Positions 29,268 to 40,012 of a DNA stretch of 64,000 nucleotides are shown here, one piece after another (the first letter of the stretch is position 1; every line of letters begins with the position of its first letter). Both the position numbers and the translations under genes were made by a program. The notes beneath the pieces were generated by a model, which searched no databases, had not been told where the DNA came from, and saw only the letters and a list, made by a program, of their open reading frames with translations. The stretch is taken from positions 1,860,001-1,924,000 of the forward strand of contig NC_016946.1 in assembly GCF_000277125.1 (NCBI RefSeq). The letters run 5' to 3'. Origin of the DNA: Mycobacterium intracellulare ATCC 13950. Its GTDB lineage: Bacteria > Actinomycetota > Actinomycetes > Mycobacteriales > Mycobacteriaceae.

Positions 29268-32180
29268 CTAGGCGCTGACCGGCCGTCGCGCGTTGTCGCC
29301 GCGCGGGTGAACAACCTGCGGCCACCAGAACCACCGCCCGAGCAGGGTAGCGATCGACGGCATCAGCAGTGTGCGCACGATCAGCGTGTCGAGCAGCAGA
29401 CCGATGCAGACCGTCGACCCGAACTGACCGAGCACGCGCAGATCGCTCCCCAGCATGGACGCCATGGTGAACGCGAACACCAGACCCGCGGCCGTCACCA
29501 CCCCACCGGTCCCGGCCATCGACCGAATGATCCCGGTCTTGAGGCCGTGATGGATCTCTTCCCTGAACCGGGACACCAGCAGCAGGTTGTAGTCGGATCC
29601 CACGGCCAACAGGATGATGACCGCCAGCGCCATCACGATCCAGTGGATATTGATGCCGAACAAATCCTGCCAAATCAGCACGGACAGACCGAAAGACGCC
29701 GCGATCGAGCTGGCAGCGGTGCCGACGATGACCAGCGCGGCCACCACGCTTCGGGTCAGCAGCAGCATGATCATGAAGATCAGCGTCAGTGACGCGATGA
29801 CGGCGATCATCAGGTCGTACTTCTCACCGTCAGCCATGTCCTTGAACGTCGCGGCGGTTCCGCCGAGATACACCTTGGCGTCGGCCAGCGAGGATTGCTT
29901 CAGCGCCTCCTGCGCGGCGGTGCGTTCGGCCGCCACCCGTTCGATTCCCTCCGGCGTCATCGGATCGTCCTGGTGGGTGATGAAGAATCGCGCCGACTTA
30001 CCGTCCGGCGACAAGAACATGCGCAGACCCGTCTGGAAGTCGGGGTTGTCAAAGGCTTCTGGTGGCAGGTAGAAGAAGTCGTCGTTCTTCGACTGATCAA
30101 AGCTCTGACCCATGACGATCCCGGTGTTGCTCATCGCCTCCATCTGGTCGATCATCGCCTTGAACGTCTGATAGAGCGTCAGCGTGATGCCTCTGGTCGT
30201 TTTCAAAGTGGCGATCAGCGTGGGAAACAGCTCGGTCAGGTCGCGTGACGCTTTGGCGGTGTGCGTGATGTCGGTCGTCAAATAGTGGAACTGCTCGGCC
30301 AATTGGTCGAACCCGTCGAACGTGTCGAACAAAGATCGCAGCCCGATGCACACGGGAATGTCGTAGCAGTGCTTCTCCCAGTAGAAGTACGTGCGGACCG
30401 GCCGGAACGTGTCGTCGAAATCGGCGATGTGGTCGCGCAGGCTGTCGGTGATCTGCGACGTCACCTGCGTGGTCTTGGCGCTGTCGTCGGCGGCGTTGGC
30501 CAAATCGAGCGACACCTCGTACTGGCGCTGCGTGGTGTCGATTTGGGTCTGCAAGTCATCAGCCATTTTGAGGATGTCGTTCATGCGCTCCTTGAGAAAG
30601 CCCATGTTCTGCATCGTCGTCTGGCTCTGGACGCTGTTCTGGAACGGAATCGAGCTGTGCTGAATCGGGATGCCCAGCGGCCTGGTGATGTCCTGAACCA
30701 TGGCGATGCCGAGCGTGCGCATCTCGTTTTTCGCCACCCGGTCCAATACCAGCATGTCGGCCGGGTTTCGCATGTCATGGTTGGATTCGACCATCAACAA
30801 GTCGGGGTTCATCCGGGCCTCGGAGAAGTGCCGATTCGCGGCTTCTTGCCCTTGATTGGCGGGGGCTGACAACGGCAGGTAGTGACGGTCGTTGTAGCTG
30901 GGCTTGAAGCCCGGCAGTGCCACCATGCCGACCAGGACGATGGCGGCGCTGACGGCCAAAATCGGTGCGGGCCAACGCACTACCGCGGTGCCCACCCGGC
31001 GCCACAGTCGCCCTCGCTTCGCCTGCCTTTCGAAGAAGTGGAAGCGACTGCCGACGAAGACGACCGCGGGGCCGAGGGAAAGCCCGGCGAGCACCACGAC
31101 CAGCATGCCGATCGCCACCGGCGCGCCCATGGTGTTGAACCAGGGCAGGCGGGTAAAACTCAGGCAGTAGGTCGCTCCCGCGATCGTCAGTCCGGAGCCC
31201 AGGACGACCGGGGCGACGCCCTTGAATGTGGTGTAGTAAGCCGTTTCTCGGTCCTCACCGGCGGCCAACGCTTCTTGATATCGCCCGACGAGGAAGATGC
31301 CGTAGTCAGTTCCCGCGGCGATCGCCAGCATGGTGAGGATGTTGGCGGCGAACGTGGTGAGCCCGAATGCGTTGTTATAGGCCAGAACCGCGACGACGCC
31401 CCGCGCACACGCCAGCGCCACGAAGGTCATGAAAAGCTGGATCAGCGTCGTGACGATCGACCGGTAGACCAGCAGCAGCATGATCGCGATCGCGCCCAGA
31501 GTGAACAGCGTGATCTTGGCCAGGCTGGCGTTACCGATGATGTGCATGTCGTCGGATAGCGCCGCGGGGCCGGTGACATAGGCCTTCACGCCGGGTGGCG
31601 CCTTGTTCTCATCGATCACCTTGCGGACGGCGTCCACGGAGTCGTTGGCCTGCGTGGTGCCCTGATTACCGGCGAGGTTCACCTGCACGTACGCGCCCTT
31701 GGCGTCGGCGCTCTGCGCTCCCGCAGCGGTCAGGCGGTCGCCCCAGAAGTCCTGGATGTGCTGGATGTGCGCGGGATCCTTGCGCAGGTCTCGGATCAGC
31801 TTGTCGTAGTACTTGTGCGCGTCCGGGCCCAGCGGCTGCTGACCCTCCAGGACGATCATCACGGTGCTGTTCGAGTTGAATTCGTGGAAGTTACTGCCCA
31901 GCCGCATCATCGCCTTCATCGACGGCGCGTCCAGGGGAGTCATCGGCGCCGAATGCGCCTCGCCGACCACTTCCAGGGAGGGGACCAGGACGTTCACCAA
32001 GACGGTGATCACTAACCAGCCCAGGATGATCGGGATCGCAAAGATGCGGATCGCGTGGGGGAGGTAGGGGCGGTGGCCGCGCTCGGCCTTCGACAGGCCG
32101 CGAGTGCTGATCGGGCCGGTGGCTGCGTCGTCTTCGGCGCTTCTGGCGCCGGAATCGGTCTCGTTGTTCACATTGCTCAT
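29268..32180 (-). CDS. MmpL family RND transporter (cluster I, MmpL4/5-like)
   Basis: A 970-residue inner-membrane lipid/siderophore exporter. It has a cytosolic N-terminus, TM1 (about 47-68), porter domain 1, a TM block with the proton-relay pair D292-Y293 (AGTDYGIF), porter domain 2 with a long helical hairpin and a cysteine pair (EKHCYDIPVCIG), and a second TM block with D863-Y864 (GSDYNLL). The partner mmpS overlaps its start by four bases (ATGA). The mmpS pairing and the helical-hairpin porter domain are typical of MmpL4/MmpL5. The substrate is unknown; glycopeptidolipid, siderophore or the neighbouring TPP lipids are possibilities. Confidence 0.9.
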   Translation of the reverse strand: MSNVNNETDSGARSAEDDAATGPISTRGLSKAERGHRPYLPHAIRIFAIPIILGWLVITVLVNVLVPSLEVVGEAHSAPMTPLDAPSMKAMMRLGSNFHEFNSNSTVMIVLEGQQPLGPDAHKYYDKLIRDLRKDPAHIQHIQDFWGDRLTAAGAQSADAKGAYVQVNLAGNQGTTQANDSVDAVRKVIDENKAPPGVKAYVTGPAALSDDMHIIGNASLAKITLFTLGAIAIMLLLVYRSIVTTLIQLFMTFVALACARGVVAVLAYNNAFGLTTFAANILTMLAIAAGTDYGIFLVGRYQEALAAGEDRETAYYTTFKGVAPVVLGSGLTIAGATYCLSFTRLPWFNTMGAPVAIGMLVVVLAGLSLGPAVVFVGSRFHFFERQAKRGRLWRRVGTAVVRWPAPILAVSAAIVLVGMVALPGFKPSYNDRHYLPLSAPANQGQEAANRHFSEARMNPDLLMVESNHDMRNPADMLVLDRVAKNEMRTLGIAMVQDITRPLGIPIQHSSIPFQNSVQSQTTMQNMGFLKERMNDILKMADDLQTQIDTTQRQYEVSLDLANAADDSAKTTQVTSQITDSLRDHIADFDDTFRPVRTYFYWEKHCYDIPVCIGLRSLFDTFDGFDQLAEQFHYLTTDITHTAKASRDLTELFPTLIATLKTTRGITLTLYQTFKAMIDQMEAMSNTGIVMGQSFDQSKNDDFFYLPPEAFDNPDFQTGLRMFLSPDGKSARFFITHQDDPMTPEGIERVAAERTAAQEALKQSSLADAKVYLGGTAATFKDMADGEKYDLMIAVIASLTLIFMIMLLLTRSVVAALVIVGTAASSIAASFGLSVLIWQDLFGINIHWIVMALAVIILLAVGSDYNLLLVSRFREEIHHGLKTGIIRSMAGTGGVVTAAGLVFAFTMASMLGSDLRVLGQFGSTVCIGLLLDTLIVRTLLMPSIATLLGRWFWWPQVVHPRGDNARRPVSA

Positions 32181-32641
32181 GCGGACTTCACCAGGCAGAA
32201 GGTCTGGGCGTTATGGCCGTCGGAGTTCTGGTTGTCGCGGACGACGCCGTCCACGGTGATCTTGCAGTTGATCGTGGGGCCGTTGCTTTGCGCCATGATG
32301 TTGGCGCTCACCGAGGGCAACGTGGTCGAGATCGTCGTCGACCACGGCAGCGGCGCGTTGTCGACCTGATGCGTGTTGGCGTTCTCGTCCCAATAGTTGA
32401 TGTTTGCCGTGGTGCCCGGGGCGCCGGAAATCTCGTAGACGACGACCTTCGGGTTGAACTGCACGATTTCGATCCCCTTGCCGGCGTTCGCGTTGAGATC
32501 TTCCGAGCCGAAGAGCTTGTGCAGCCGTGACACCACGAGTGCAGACAAAGCCAAAACGACCACCAGCAGCAGCGGGATCCACGCCTTTTGCAGCACGCGG
32601 GTCAAGACACCGGGGCGAGGACTTGATTTCGGATCAGCCAT
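32177..32641 (-). CDS. MmpS family membrane accessory protein
   Basis: A 154-residue protein with one N-terminal TM helix (about 21-40, rich in L/V) and a periplasmic beta domain including VVYEISGAPGTTANINYWD, the MmpS signature. It works with the downstream MmpL. I chose the ATG at 32641 (MADPKSSPRPGV); the frame extends 14 codons upstream but begins with a basic sequence unlike the family. Confidence 0.9.
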   Translation of the reverse strand: MADPKSSPRPGVLTRVLQKAWIPLLLVVVLALSALVVSRLHKLFGSEDLNANAGKGIEIVQFNPKVVVYEISGAPGTTANINYWDENANTHQVDNAPLPWSTTISTTLPSVSANIMAQSNGPTINCKITVDGVVRDNQNSDGHNAQTFCLVKSA

Positions 32642-32704
32642 CACCCGACCGCCTTTCGCCCACCGCTTCGGGCCTCGCCGCAAAGCTCACCAACCATCGC
32701 CGAC

Positions 32705-32762
32705 GACATCGATGTCAACGGAAAATTTGCTCAGCTACGCATCCTAACCATAGTGCACGCAA
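32705..32762 (-). promoter_or_regulatory. mmpS upstream region: 12-bp palindrome and orphan ribosome-binding site
   Basis: The 164-base gap before mmpS contains the perfect palindrome GACATCGATGTC at 32705-32716, a possible regulator site. On the minus strand, AGGAGG (32768-32773) stands 5 bases before a TTG at 32762 that opens a 15-codon ORF ending in TGA at 32715. This could be a small leader peptide or a remnant. No convincing -10/-35 pair is seen. Confidence 0.3.
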
Positions 32763-32805
32763 GCGTTCCTCCTGGGGCGGCCGGCTGTGGCGAACGGCAT
32801 AGGCC

Positions 32806-33864
32806 CTATCGGGCGAGCCGGCCGGTGACCGGCGGCAAATCCGCCAGCGTCACGATGCCCGGCCTGGCCGCCACCACCGCCGGGACGGCGTTGGTCACCG
32901 GCATCGCGGTGTAGATCATTCCCAATCCCATGAACCCGGGCTCCGTCCAGTCCTTGGGCGGCAGGCAGTGCAGAACCGTGCGCATGTTGGGCAGGCCGAA
33001 CACCTGAATGACGTGCCCGTGCTCGAGTGGTTTGGGCGGGACGACATGGTTGCCCATGGTCCAGTTGAACCCGACGCTGACGACGTTGCGATCGCCGACC
33101 CAGCCGCGGTGGTAGCCGTAGACGCTGCCGACGGTTCCGGCGGGAATCTTCATGAACCCCAGATCCGAGTCGCCGGTCGCCGCGGTGAACGTGACGTCGA
33201 AGGTCATCTTGTCCAGCTTCGCGCCGATCTCGTCGGCCATCATCGCGGCCGACTCGGCGAAGACCTCGCTCTCCCGGCGCACACTGTCGGCCAGCCCCGG
33301 GGTGTCGGGGTCTTGCGAGAACCCCATGGCGGTTTGGGTTTCGGCCGATTCGTAGGTCGAGCAGTCCACCGACTCGGTGATGCGAATCTCGTCGACGCGC
33401 TCGCACGAGGCGGACAGCACCATGCCGACCATGTTGGTCATGCCCGGGTGCGCGCCGCTGCCGAAGATCGTCGAATTGCCGCGTCGGCAGGCGTCTTCGA
33501 TTCGCTTGCGGTCCTGCGGCGTCTGCTTGCCGCCGGTGATCCAGGCCGCGCTGGTGCACACGTTGACCCCCGATTCCAGCAGCCGCACCAGCTCGTCGAT
33601 GTCGGGCCACAACGGGTTGTAGCAACACGCGTCGGCGCCCAGGGCGATCAGCGCGTCGATGTCGTTGGTGGCCTGCACCCCGGTCGGCTCCGGCCAGCCC
33701 GCCAATTCGGCGGCGTCGACCCCGACCTTCTCCTCGCCGTGGGCGTACACGCCGACGAGTTCCATGTCGGGCCGCCCGATGATGGCGTGCAGCGAGCGCC
33801 GCCCGATGTTCCCGGTCGTCCACTGGATGACGCGTAGGGGACGGTCAGTGCTGGTTGCGCTCAT
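32806..33864 (-). CDS. DapB-fold NAD(P)-dependent oxidoreductase (dihydrodipicolinate reductase-like)
   Basis: A 352-residue protein with an N-terminal Rossmann fold (RVIQWTTGNIGRRSLHAI) similar to dihydrodipicolinate reductase, and a C-terminal domain seen in many mycobacterial homologues of unknown substrate. It is not the lysine-pathway DapB, which is about 245 residues. It starts 82 bases after fadD23 on the same strand and may be part of its transcript. Function in lipid synthesis is unproven. Confidence 0.8.
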   Translation of the reverse strand: MSATSTDRPLRVIQWTTGNIGRRSLHAIIGRPDMELVGVYAHGEEKVGVDAAELAGWPEPTGVQATNDIDALIALGADACCYNPLWPDIDELVRLLESGVNVCTSAAWITGGKQTPQDRKRIEDACRRGNSTIFGSGAHPGMTNMVGMVLSASCERVDEIRITESVDCSTYESAETQTAMGFSQDPDTPGLADSVRRESEVFAESAAMMADEIGAKLDKMTFDVTFTAATGDSDLGFMKIPAGTVGSVYGYHRGWVGDRNVVSVGFNWTMGNHVVPPKPLEHGHVIQVFGLPNMRTVLHCLPPKDWTEPGFMGLGMIYTAMPVTNAVPAVVAARPGIVTLADLPPVTGRLAR

Positions 33865-33946
33865 CGTGGCTCCTTTGCCGCTGCGGGGGTGGAACCATTA
33901 TGCGAAGCGCGCTACCGGCCGGCGCGCGCGCGTCCACCGGGCGGGC

Positions 33947-35713
33947 TCAGGCGTCCAAACGGGCGAATTGGTGTTGGCTGTACTGCTCCACGCAGGCGGC
34001 GCGCCGGATCTTGCCACTTGTCGTGGTCGGAATGGACCCGGGCGGTACCAGGACGAGGTCCCCGACATTCACGCCGTGGTTATTGGAAATCGCCGAGGTG
34101 ACGTCGGTTTTGATGGAGGTGAGCCAGTGCCTGACGTCGTGGGTCTCCCCGCTGGAATCGCCACGCTTCTTCAGCTCGATGACCGTGACCAGCTTCTCGG
34201 TGCTGTTCACCGGCACCGAGATCGCCGCGACCCGACCACCCGTGATCTCTTGGACCGTCGCCTCGATGTCCTCGGGATAGTGGTTGCGCCCGCGGATGAT
34301 CAGCAGGTCCTTCATGCGGCCGACAATGAACAGCTCGCCGGAGTGGATGAAACCCAGGTCGCCGGTCCTCAGCCAGGGACCGTCGGGCGTCCCCGGTGAC
34401 GGGTCGACGAGCGTGGCGCCGAAGCATCGCTGCTCGGCCGGCGTTTTGCGCCAGTATCCGTCGGCGACGTTCTCGCCATGCACCCAGATCTCGCCGACCG
34501 CGTCGGGCGGGCATTCGCGGCTCGTCTCGCTGTCGACGATCCGGAGCATGGGCGACTGCGGCACCCGGTACTTGACGAGCGCCGTCGCTTTCGCGGTCGC
34601 CGTTCCCCTTCCGGGTGCGCACGGCCGAACGCGGCCCGCCCCGAGCTCTTCGGCGTCGAAGTGGCCCGCCGGCGCGGATTCACTCCAGGTGCCGGTCGCC
34701 ACGAAGACGGTCGCCTCGGCCAAGCCGTATGAGGGACGCATCATGTGGTCCCGGAAATTGAAGTGCGCGAACCGATCCACGAAGCGGTGCAGGGTGGCCG
34801 CCTCGACACGCTCCGCGCCGCTGATGATGCCCAGCACGTCGCCGAGGTCCAGGCCGGCCAGGTCTTTGTCGGTGGTCTTGCGGGCGGCCAGGTCGAAGGC
34901 GAAGTTGGGCGCCGACGACCAGGTGTGCGGATGTTCGGCCAGCGTTCGCATCCACCTGGCCGGCCTCTCCAAGAACGCGACCGGACTCGTCAGCTCGGCG
35001 CGGTGGCCGCTCAGGATGGGCGCGCAGACGCCCAGCACCAGACCCATGTCGTGGTAGAAGGGCAACCACGACACGATCGTGGCCTCGGTCGGAAACTTGG
35101 TTCCGAAGTCCACGAAGAAGCTGCGCATCAGCTGTTCGAAATTGGCCTCGAGGTTTCGATGCGAAATCATCACCCCGGTCGGCGTTCGGGTCGAACCCGA
35201 GCTGTACTGCAAATACGCGACGGTCGGCAAATCATCCGTCGGAACGTTTGCTTCGCCCTCGACATCGAGGTTCATCGAATCGATTTCGACGATCTTGGGG
35301 ACATCGTCCATGCGTGCCCGGTCGACGTATTCGGCGACATCCTCCGCGACGTCGGACGTCGTGAGAACCACCGACGGCGACGTGTCGGCGAGGACCGCGC
35401 TGACCCGCGCATCACTGGAACCGCGATGCGGCAGCGGCAGCGGCACGGCGATGAGCCCGGCCTGCATGGACCCCAGGAACGCCGCGATGTAATCCAGGCC
35501 CTGGGGCGCCAGGATCACCGCCCTGTCGCCGACCGACCCGTGCGGGCCGAGGTCCCGTGCCACATTGAGTGTGCGGCGCGAGACTTGCGACCACGTGAGC
35601 GTCTCGCGCACACCGTCCCAGTCGTGCTGGTAGTCGGTGAACGTGTAGGCAACGTCGTGGGGCCGCAGGCTGGCGCGTCCGTGCAGCATGGCGAGGATCG
35701 ACGACTGAGACAT
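33947..35713 (-). CDS. fadD23: Long-chain fatty-acyl-AMP ligase of the TPP locus
   Basis: A 588-residue FAAL (FadD23/FadD28 type) that activates a fatty acid as acyl-adenylate for loading onto the polyketide synthase. The P-loop region [12 protein letters not shown] is at about 170-181. Other motifs are [21 protein letters not shown] and the C-terminal [11 protein letters not shown] and TTTSGKIRR. The FAAL-specific insertion in the N-terminal domain is present, which disfavours CoA ligation. It lies 8 bases after the PE-PPE-domain gene; the ATG is clear. Sequence resembles M. tuberculosis FadD23 of the sulfolipid locus, but the gene order is that of the trehalose polyphleate locus. Confidence 0.9.
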   Translation of the reverse strand: MSQSSILAMLHGRASLRPHDVAYTFTDYQHDWDGVRETLTWSQVSRRTLNVARDLGPHGSVGDRAVILAPQGLDYIAAFLGSMQAGLIAVPLPLPHRGSSDARVSAVLADTSPSVVLTTSDVAEDVAEYVDRARMDDVPKIVEIDSMNLDVEGEANVPTDDLPTVAYLQYSSGSTRTPTGVMISHRNLEANFEQLMRSFFVDFGTKFPTEATIVSWLPFYHDMGLVLGVCAPILSGHRAELTSPVAFLERPARWMRTLAEHPHTWSSAPNFAFDLAARKTTDKDLAGLDLGDVLGIISGAERVEAATLHRFVDRFAHFNFRDHMMRPSYGLAEATVFVATGTWSESAPAGHFDAEELGAGRVRPCAPGRGTATAKATALVKYRVPQSPMLRIVDSETSRECPPDAVGEIWVHGENVADGYWRKTPAEQRCFGATLVDPSPGTPDGPWLRTGDLGFIHSGELFIVGRMKDLLIIRGRNHYPEDIEATVQEITGGRVAAISVPVNSTEKLVTVIELKKRGDSSGETHDVRHWLTSIKTDVTSAISNNHGVNVGDLVLVPPGSIPTTTSGKIRRAACVEQYSQHQFARLDA

Positions 35714-35721
35714 AGGCGCGC

Positions 35722-36849
35722 TCAGTCGGTAACTTCGCTTGCGCCGTGCGAGAACACGGACGTGGCACCGGCGAGGATCTGCGAGAGCGGGTCGGCGTCG
35801 CCGCCGAAGGTCGCCTGGTTGGCCGGCGCGGTGACCTCCGCCGGGTCGAAGCCGTGCACCGGGTCCACCTGAACCGGGGCGGTCGACGGGTCGTCGTTTC
35901 GCGAGTAGCCCGCATTCACGCGGGGAATCAGGATCGCGTCGAGCTTGTTCAGCGTGTCCTCGTCAATCCCGACGTATTTCAGCGGCATGACCAGCGGAAG
36001 GTGCTTTTCCGGAACCATGATCGTCGTGTCTTTCGCGCCCCTGGAGTTGATCGTCGTCCTGATGTTCTGCGGCGGCACCATGCTCGGGTTCGTGAAGGCC
36101 ACCGCCGTGTGACCGGTGGCGAGGCCGAGCAGCGTGTTGGCGAGCGCGAACATGTTGTCCGGCCGGTCGGGGAAGTCCGCGATCGAGTCGTACGCGGCCA
36201 CGAACCTGTTTGTGTCGTACTGGCTCTCATACGGCGGCGGCATGGTGTAGTCGAGCGCGGGGACGACGCTGCCGACCGGGAACATGGCGGTCAGGAAACT
36301 CTGACCGAAGGCGTGACGCCCGATCGGATCGCCGAACGTGGCGAAGTTGAGCTTGTCGGGCGGGGGAGCGGTCGGGTCGTTCGCCAGCCGAGCCTGCACG
36401 CCGTCGACCACGAACGCGCCCTCCGACAAGCCGATCGCCGTACCCGGGCGGCCGGTGCGGATCGCCGCATCGAGGTTGTCGATTCCCACGTCCACCGACT
36501 CGCCGACGCTGGGGCCGTCCGCGCCCAGCCCCGGGAACTGCTCATCGAGCTTGCCGATGCCCGGGAAGAGCCGCTCCAGCACGTGCCCCTGAACCTGGCC
36601 CGCCGGGTAACGGACGATTTCGCGCTTCTGACCGGGGAACCATTGGGCGCCCTCCTGACGGATGTACTCGTCGTAGGGGATGCCCAGAACGTGAGCGCCG
36701 CCGAGCGCGAACGCAGTCTGGTCGCCCGGGGCCCCCGGAGTCGGCGGACCGCCGATGGGCGACTCGTCGGCGGTCGCGGTATTGACGCCGAAACACCCTG
36801 TGGCACCGACGGTTACCAGCGCCGTCACTCCCGCGAGTAGTTTCTTCAT
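35722..36849 (-). CDS. Secreted PE-PPE-domain acyltransferase (PE / Chp-like) of the TPP locus
   Basis: A 375-residue protein with a signal or membrane-anchor peptide ([19 protein letters not shown]...; about 1-28) and an alpha/beta-hydrolase PE-PPE domain. The nucleophile elbow GLSEG has the serine at 142. In the TPP locus this gene (called pe) carries out the last, extracellular acyl transfers from diacyltrehalose to TPP; Chp1 and Chp2 do the equivalent steps for sulfolipid and PAT. I chose the ATG at 36849 with AGGAG upstream over an upstream start 16 codons earlier. The cysteine near residue 19 could be lipidated, though the preceding VGATGC is not an ideal lipobox. Confidence 0.85.
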   Translation of the reverse strand: MKKLLAGVTALVTVGATGCFGVNTATADESPIGGPPTPGAPGDQTAFALGGAHVLGIPYDEYIRQEGAQWFPGQKREIVRYPAGQVQGHVLERLFPGIGKLDEQFPGLGADGPSVGESVDVGIDNLDAAIRTGRPGTAIGLSEGAFVVDGVQARLANDPTAPPPDKLNFATFGDPIGRHAFGQSFLTAMFPVGSVVPALDYTMPPPYESQYDTNRFVAAYDSIADFPDRPDNMFALANTLLGLATGHTAVAFTNPSMVPPQNIRTTINSRGAKDTTIMVPEKHLPLVMPLKYVGIDEDTLNKLDAILIPRVNAGYSRNDDPSTAPVQVDPVHGFDPAEVTAPANQATFGGDADPLSQILAGATSVFSHGASEVTD

Positions 36850-36906
36850 CCCTACTCCTGACCGCTCGAATTCGCCTCGTAGTCTCACATACATCATGTG
36901 CAGGTG

Positions 36907-39900
36907 CTAACCGGGCCGCGGCTCGGCGCGTCCATCCAGTGACGGTTTTGGCGACGGCACGCCCCCCTGTGACGGCCACCAGTTCGCCCGTCCGACCAGC
37001 GCGGCGATGGCGGGAACGGTGATGGTGCGCACCAAGAAGGTGTCCAGCAATATGCCCACCCCGATCACGAAACCGCCCTGGACCACGGTGCTGATGCTGG
37101 AGAACAAAAGGCCACACATCGAGGCCGCAAAGATCAGACCCGCCGCGGTGATCACGCCGCCCGTCGAGCCCAGCGTCCGGATGATGCCGTAACGCATGCT
37201 GTGTCCAGACTCCTCGCGCATTCGCGAGACGAGCAGCATGTTGTAGTCGGCCCCCACCGCGACCAACACCACGAATGCCAGCGGGGGCACACTCCAATGC
37301 AATTGCTGGCCCAATAGATATTGAAATACCAGCACGCCGATGCCCACCGCCGACAAATACGAAATGACCACGGAAGCAACCAGATACAGCGGCGCGACAA
37401 CCGCGCGCAGCAGGGCGATCAAGGTTAAAAGGACGACGATGAGCGTCACCGCGATGATGAACCGGATATCGTGCTGGTAGTAGTCACGCGTGTCCTTCAG
37501 CGCGACGGTATATCCGGCCATCGACACGGTGGCGTCCGCCAACGCGGTATTCGGCTGCGCTCCACGAGCCGCCGCGATGATCGCGTTGACCTGATCCATG
37601 GCTTCCGTGCTGAACGGATTCAGTTTGGTTTGAACCAAATACCGCACCGAGTGGCCGTCCGGCGAAATGAAGACCTTGGCCGCCTTCTGAAACTGCTCCA
37701 ATTGCAGCAGCTGGGGCGGGATATTGAACCCGGCCATTGCCGGATGTGCCGCATCGCGTTTCAGTGACAACAGAAACGCCGCCGACTCGTTGAGTCCGCT
37801 ACCGAGCTGCTTGAGTTGGTCGACGAGTTGAGCAACGGCGTCGGCCACCTGGCGGCTGCCACCGGCCAATCGGTTCGCGCCGTCTTGCACAGTGTTCAGA
37901 TTCGTTTGCATGCCACCGGGTTTGTCCAACCCCATGGAGTGCAACACCTTGGTGAGCTTGGCCAGCGAGGCGCGCACGCGGTCGGTCGACGCCTTGAGCG
38001 TCCGTTTGTCCGGGGACTCCTGCAGTCGATGGGCCAACTCGTTGATCGCATCGAGGTCCGCTTGGTTTTGCGGGCCGACCAGTTGCTCGAACGCCCCGCG
38101 GGTGTCGCTGCACGACGGATCGGCATCGCATCGCGGGTTGCCCTGCAGCGCCGCCAGCACCGGGCCTATCCAGGCGAAGACGTTCTTGGCCGCCGAGAAG
38201 TTCCAACCCATGGAATTGCTGATCGCGTTGACATGGTCGACGAGCTGGGCCGTGAGGTCGACCTGTTTCACCAGCGCGTCGCCGCTGTACTGGTTCTTCG
38301 CCGACGCGAAGGCGCTCTCCAGTTCCTGCACACTCGCGGCGAGCTGGACGACCTGGCCTCGCACGTTGCCGAGGTTGTCGGCCAGCGTGCCCGCGCCGGC
38401 GACCAACCGGTTGAGGTCGCCTGTGTGATCTTTGATCAGGGTGGACCCGTCCGCCAGCAGGGTGCCGATGGCACCGGCCTGATACGTCGCCCGGAATTGT
38501 TCCGGCACATTGCCGGTCGGGCGCGTGATGCCGCTGACGGCAGCAACATTCGGCAGTTGGCTGACCCGGTCCGCCATCTGTTCCAGGTCCGCGAGGGCCT
38601 TGGGCGTGCGCAGGTCATGCGGCGATTGGACCAGGATGTATTGCGGAATGGACTGATTCACCGGGAAATGGCGATCCAGCGCGGCGTACCCGATGGAGCT
38701 CGGCGCCGAAGTCCGCAGGGCCTTGCGATCGTCGTAGTTGTAGCGCACCAGGCCGGCGCAGCTGGCCAGGACGATCAACACCAGCACACTGGCAATCAGA
38801 TTGACCTTCGGTCGGCGCACGATGCGGATGCCCGAACGCCGCCAGAATCGTGTGGTCAGTTCGCGCCGGGGTTTGACCCAGCCGCGTCGCCCCGCAAGCA
38901 CCAGGATCGCCGGCAGTAACGTCACCGCGGCGAGGAATGCCACACCGATCCCGATCGCCGCCGACGCCCCGACCGTTTTGAACACGCCCATCCGGGCGAA
39001 GCTGATGAGGAGAAACGTGATGCCGACGGTGGCGGCGGATGCGGCGATCACTTTGCCGATCGAGAACAGCGCACGCTGTACCGCCTCATCGGAATTCGCA
39101 CCCGACCGCAAATAGTCGTGATACCGGCTGATGAGGAAGACCGCGTAATCCGTTCCGGCGCCGGCCATTATGGCGCTGAGGAAGACGACGGACTGGTTTG
39201 AGACGCCCGACCCGGTCAGTTGGGAGTAGCCCGCTACCACCGCCTGGGCGATGACCAGGGATGTGCCGATGCTCAGCAACGGCAGCAGCATGGTGACCGC
39301 GCTACGGTAGATCACCAGCAGGACGACGAGCACCAGAACCGCGATCGCCAGCTCGATGGGCATCCGATCCCGAGCGCCGGCGACCGTGAGGTCGGCGACG
39401 GTCGCCGCGGGGCCGGTCAGGTTGACCGTCAGCGGCGTGCCGCTGACGACGCGTTGGACGATGCCGTCGATCCGGTTGAACGCGGCATACGAGCTGGGAG
39501 TGCCCAGCTCGCCCGCAACGCCGACCGGGAGCACCCAGGCCTTGTGGTCTTTGCTGGTCACGGCCGAGCGCAGGGCCGGTGTGCTGACGAAATCCTGCAG
39601 CATCAACACATCTCGCGTGTCCTGCCGCAGCGTGTCCACCAGTGTGCGGTAGGTGGCTTCGTCGGCGGGGCCCAGACCCTTGTCGTTGGTCAGGACCACC
39701 AGCAGGAGGTTTTCCGAGCCCGCCTCGTGAAACGCCTCGGTCATCTTTCGGGCCGTGACGCTCGATGGCGCGTCGCTGGGCAGGATGGCGAGCGGGTGCT
39801 TCTCGGCCATCTCGCCGAGCGATGGGAAGGTCAGCGGCAGCGCGACCGCAATCGCGACCCAGATCCCGATCACTGCCCAGGGCCACCGCACCACAAAATC

Positions 39901-39915
39901 GGCTAGCCGTCGCAT
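36907..39915 (-). CDS. mmpL10: MmpL10-type glycolipid transporter of the TPP locus
   Basis: A 1002-residue RND transporter of the MmpL8/MmpL10 group. TM1 is near residues 10-32. The first TM block has the proton-relay pair D256-Y257 ([14 protein letters not shown]) and the second has D890-Y891 ([11 protein letters not shown]). The second porter domain is large and contains a helical stretch with CDADPSCSD cysteines. It is predicted to export diacyltrehalose across the inner membrane for final acylation. I chose the ATG at 39915 ([13 protein letters not shown]) preceded by GAGGGCGG; an in-frame TTG lies 9 codons upstream. No MmpS partner, as usual for this group. Confidence 0.9.
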   Translation of the reverse strand: MRRLADFVVRWPWAVIGIWVAIAVALPLTFPSLGEMAEKHPLAILPSDAPSSVTARKMTEAFHEAGSENLLLVVLTNDKGLGPADEATYRTLVDTLRQDTRDVLMLQDFVSTPALRSAVTSKDHKAWVLPVGVAGELGTPSSYAAFNRIDGIVQRVVSGTPLTVNLTGPAATVADLTVAGARDRMPIELAIAVLVLVVLLVIYRSAVTMLLPLLSIGTSLVIAQAVVAGYSQLTGSGVSNQSVVFLSAIMAGAGTDYAVFLISRYHDYLRSGANSDEAVQRALFSIGKVIAASAATVGITFLLISFARMGVFKTVGASAAIGIGVAFLAAVTLLPAILVLAGRRGWVKPRRELTTRFWRRSGIRIVRRPKVNLIASVLVLIVLASCAGLVRYNYDDRKALRTSAPSSIGYAALDRHFPVNQSIPQYILVQSPHDLRTPKALADLEQMADRVSQLPNVAAVSGITRPTGNVPEQFRATYQAGAIGTLLADGSTLIKDHTGDLNRLVAGAGTLADNLGNVRGQVVQLAASVQELESAFASAKNQYSGDALVKQVDLTAQLVDHVNAISNSMGWNFSAAKNVFAWIGPVLAALQGNPRCDADPSCSDTRGAFEQLVGPQNQADLDAINELAHRLQESPDKRTLKASTDRVRASLAKLTKVLHSMGLDKPGGMQTNLNTVQDGANRLAGGSRQVADAVAQLVDQLKQLGSGLNESAAFLLSLKRDAAHPAMAGFNIPPQLLQLEQFQKAAKVFISPDGHSVRYLVQTKLNPFSTEAMDQVNAIIAAARGAQPNTALADATVSMAGYTVALKDTRDYYQHDIRFIIAVTLIVVLLTLIALLRAVVAPLYLVASVVISYLSAVGIGVLVFQYLLGQQLHWSVPPLAFVVLVAVGADYNMLLVSRMREESGHSMRYGIIRTLGSTGGVITAAGLIFAASMCGLLFSSISTVVQGGFVIGVGILLDTFLVRTITVPAIAALVGRANWWPSQGGVPSPKPSLDGRAEPRPG

Positions 39916-40012
39916 ACCGCCCTCACCCCCGGTCGGCGGCAACTCAGCCGCCCTCGACCGGGCCCGGTCAAACCACGCGATTTCGCATCACGTGCCATCG
40001 AAGTGCTCCACG

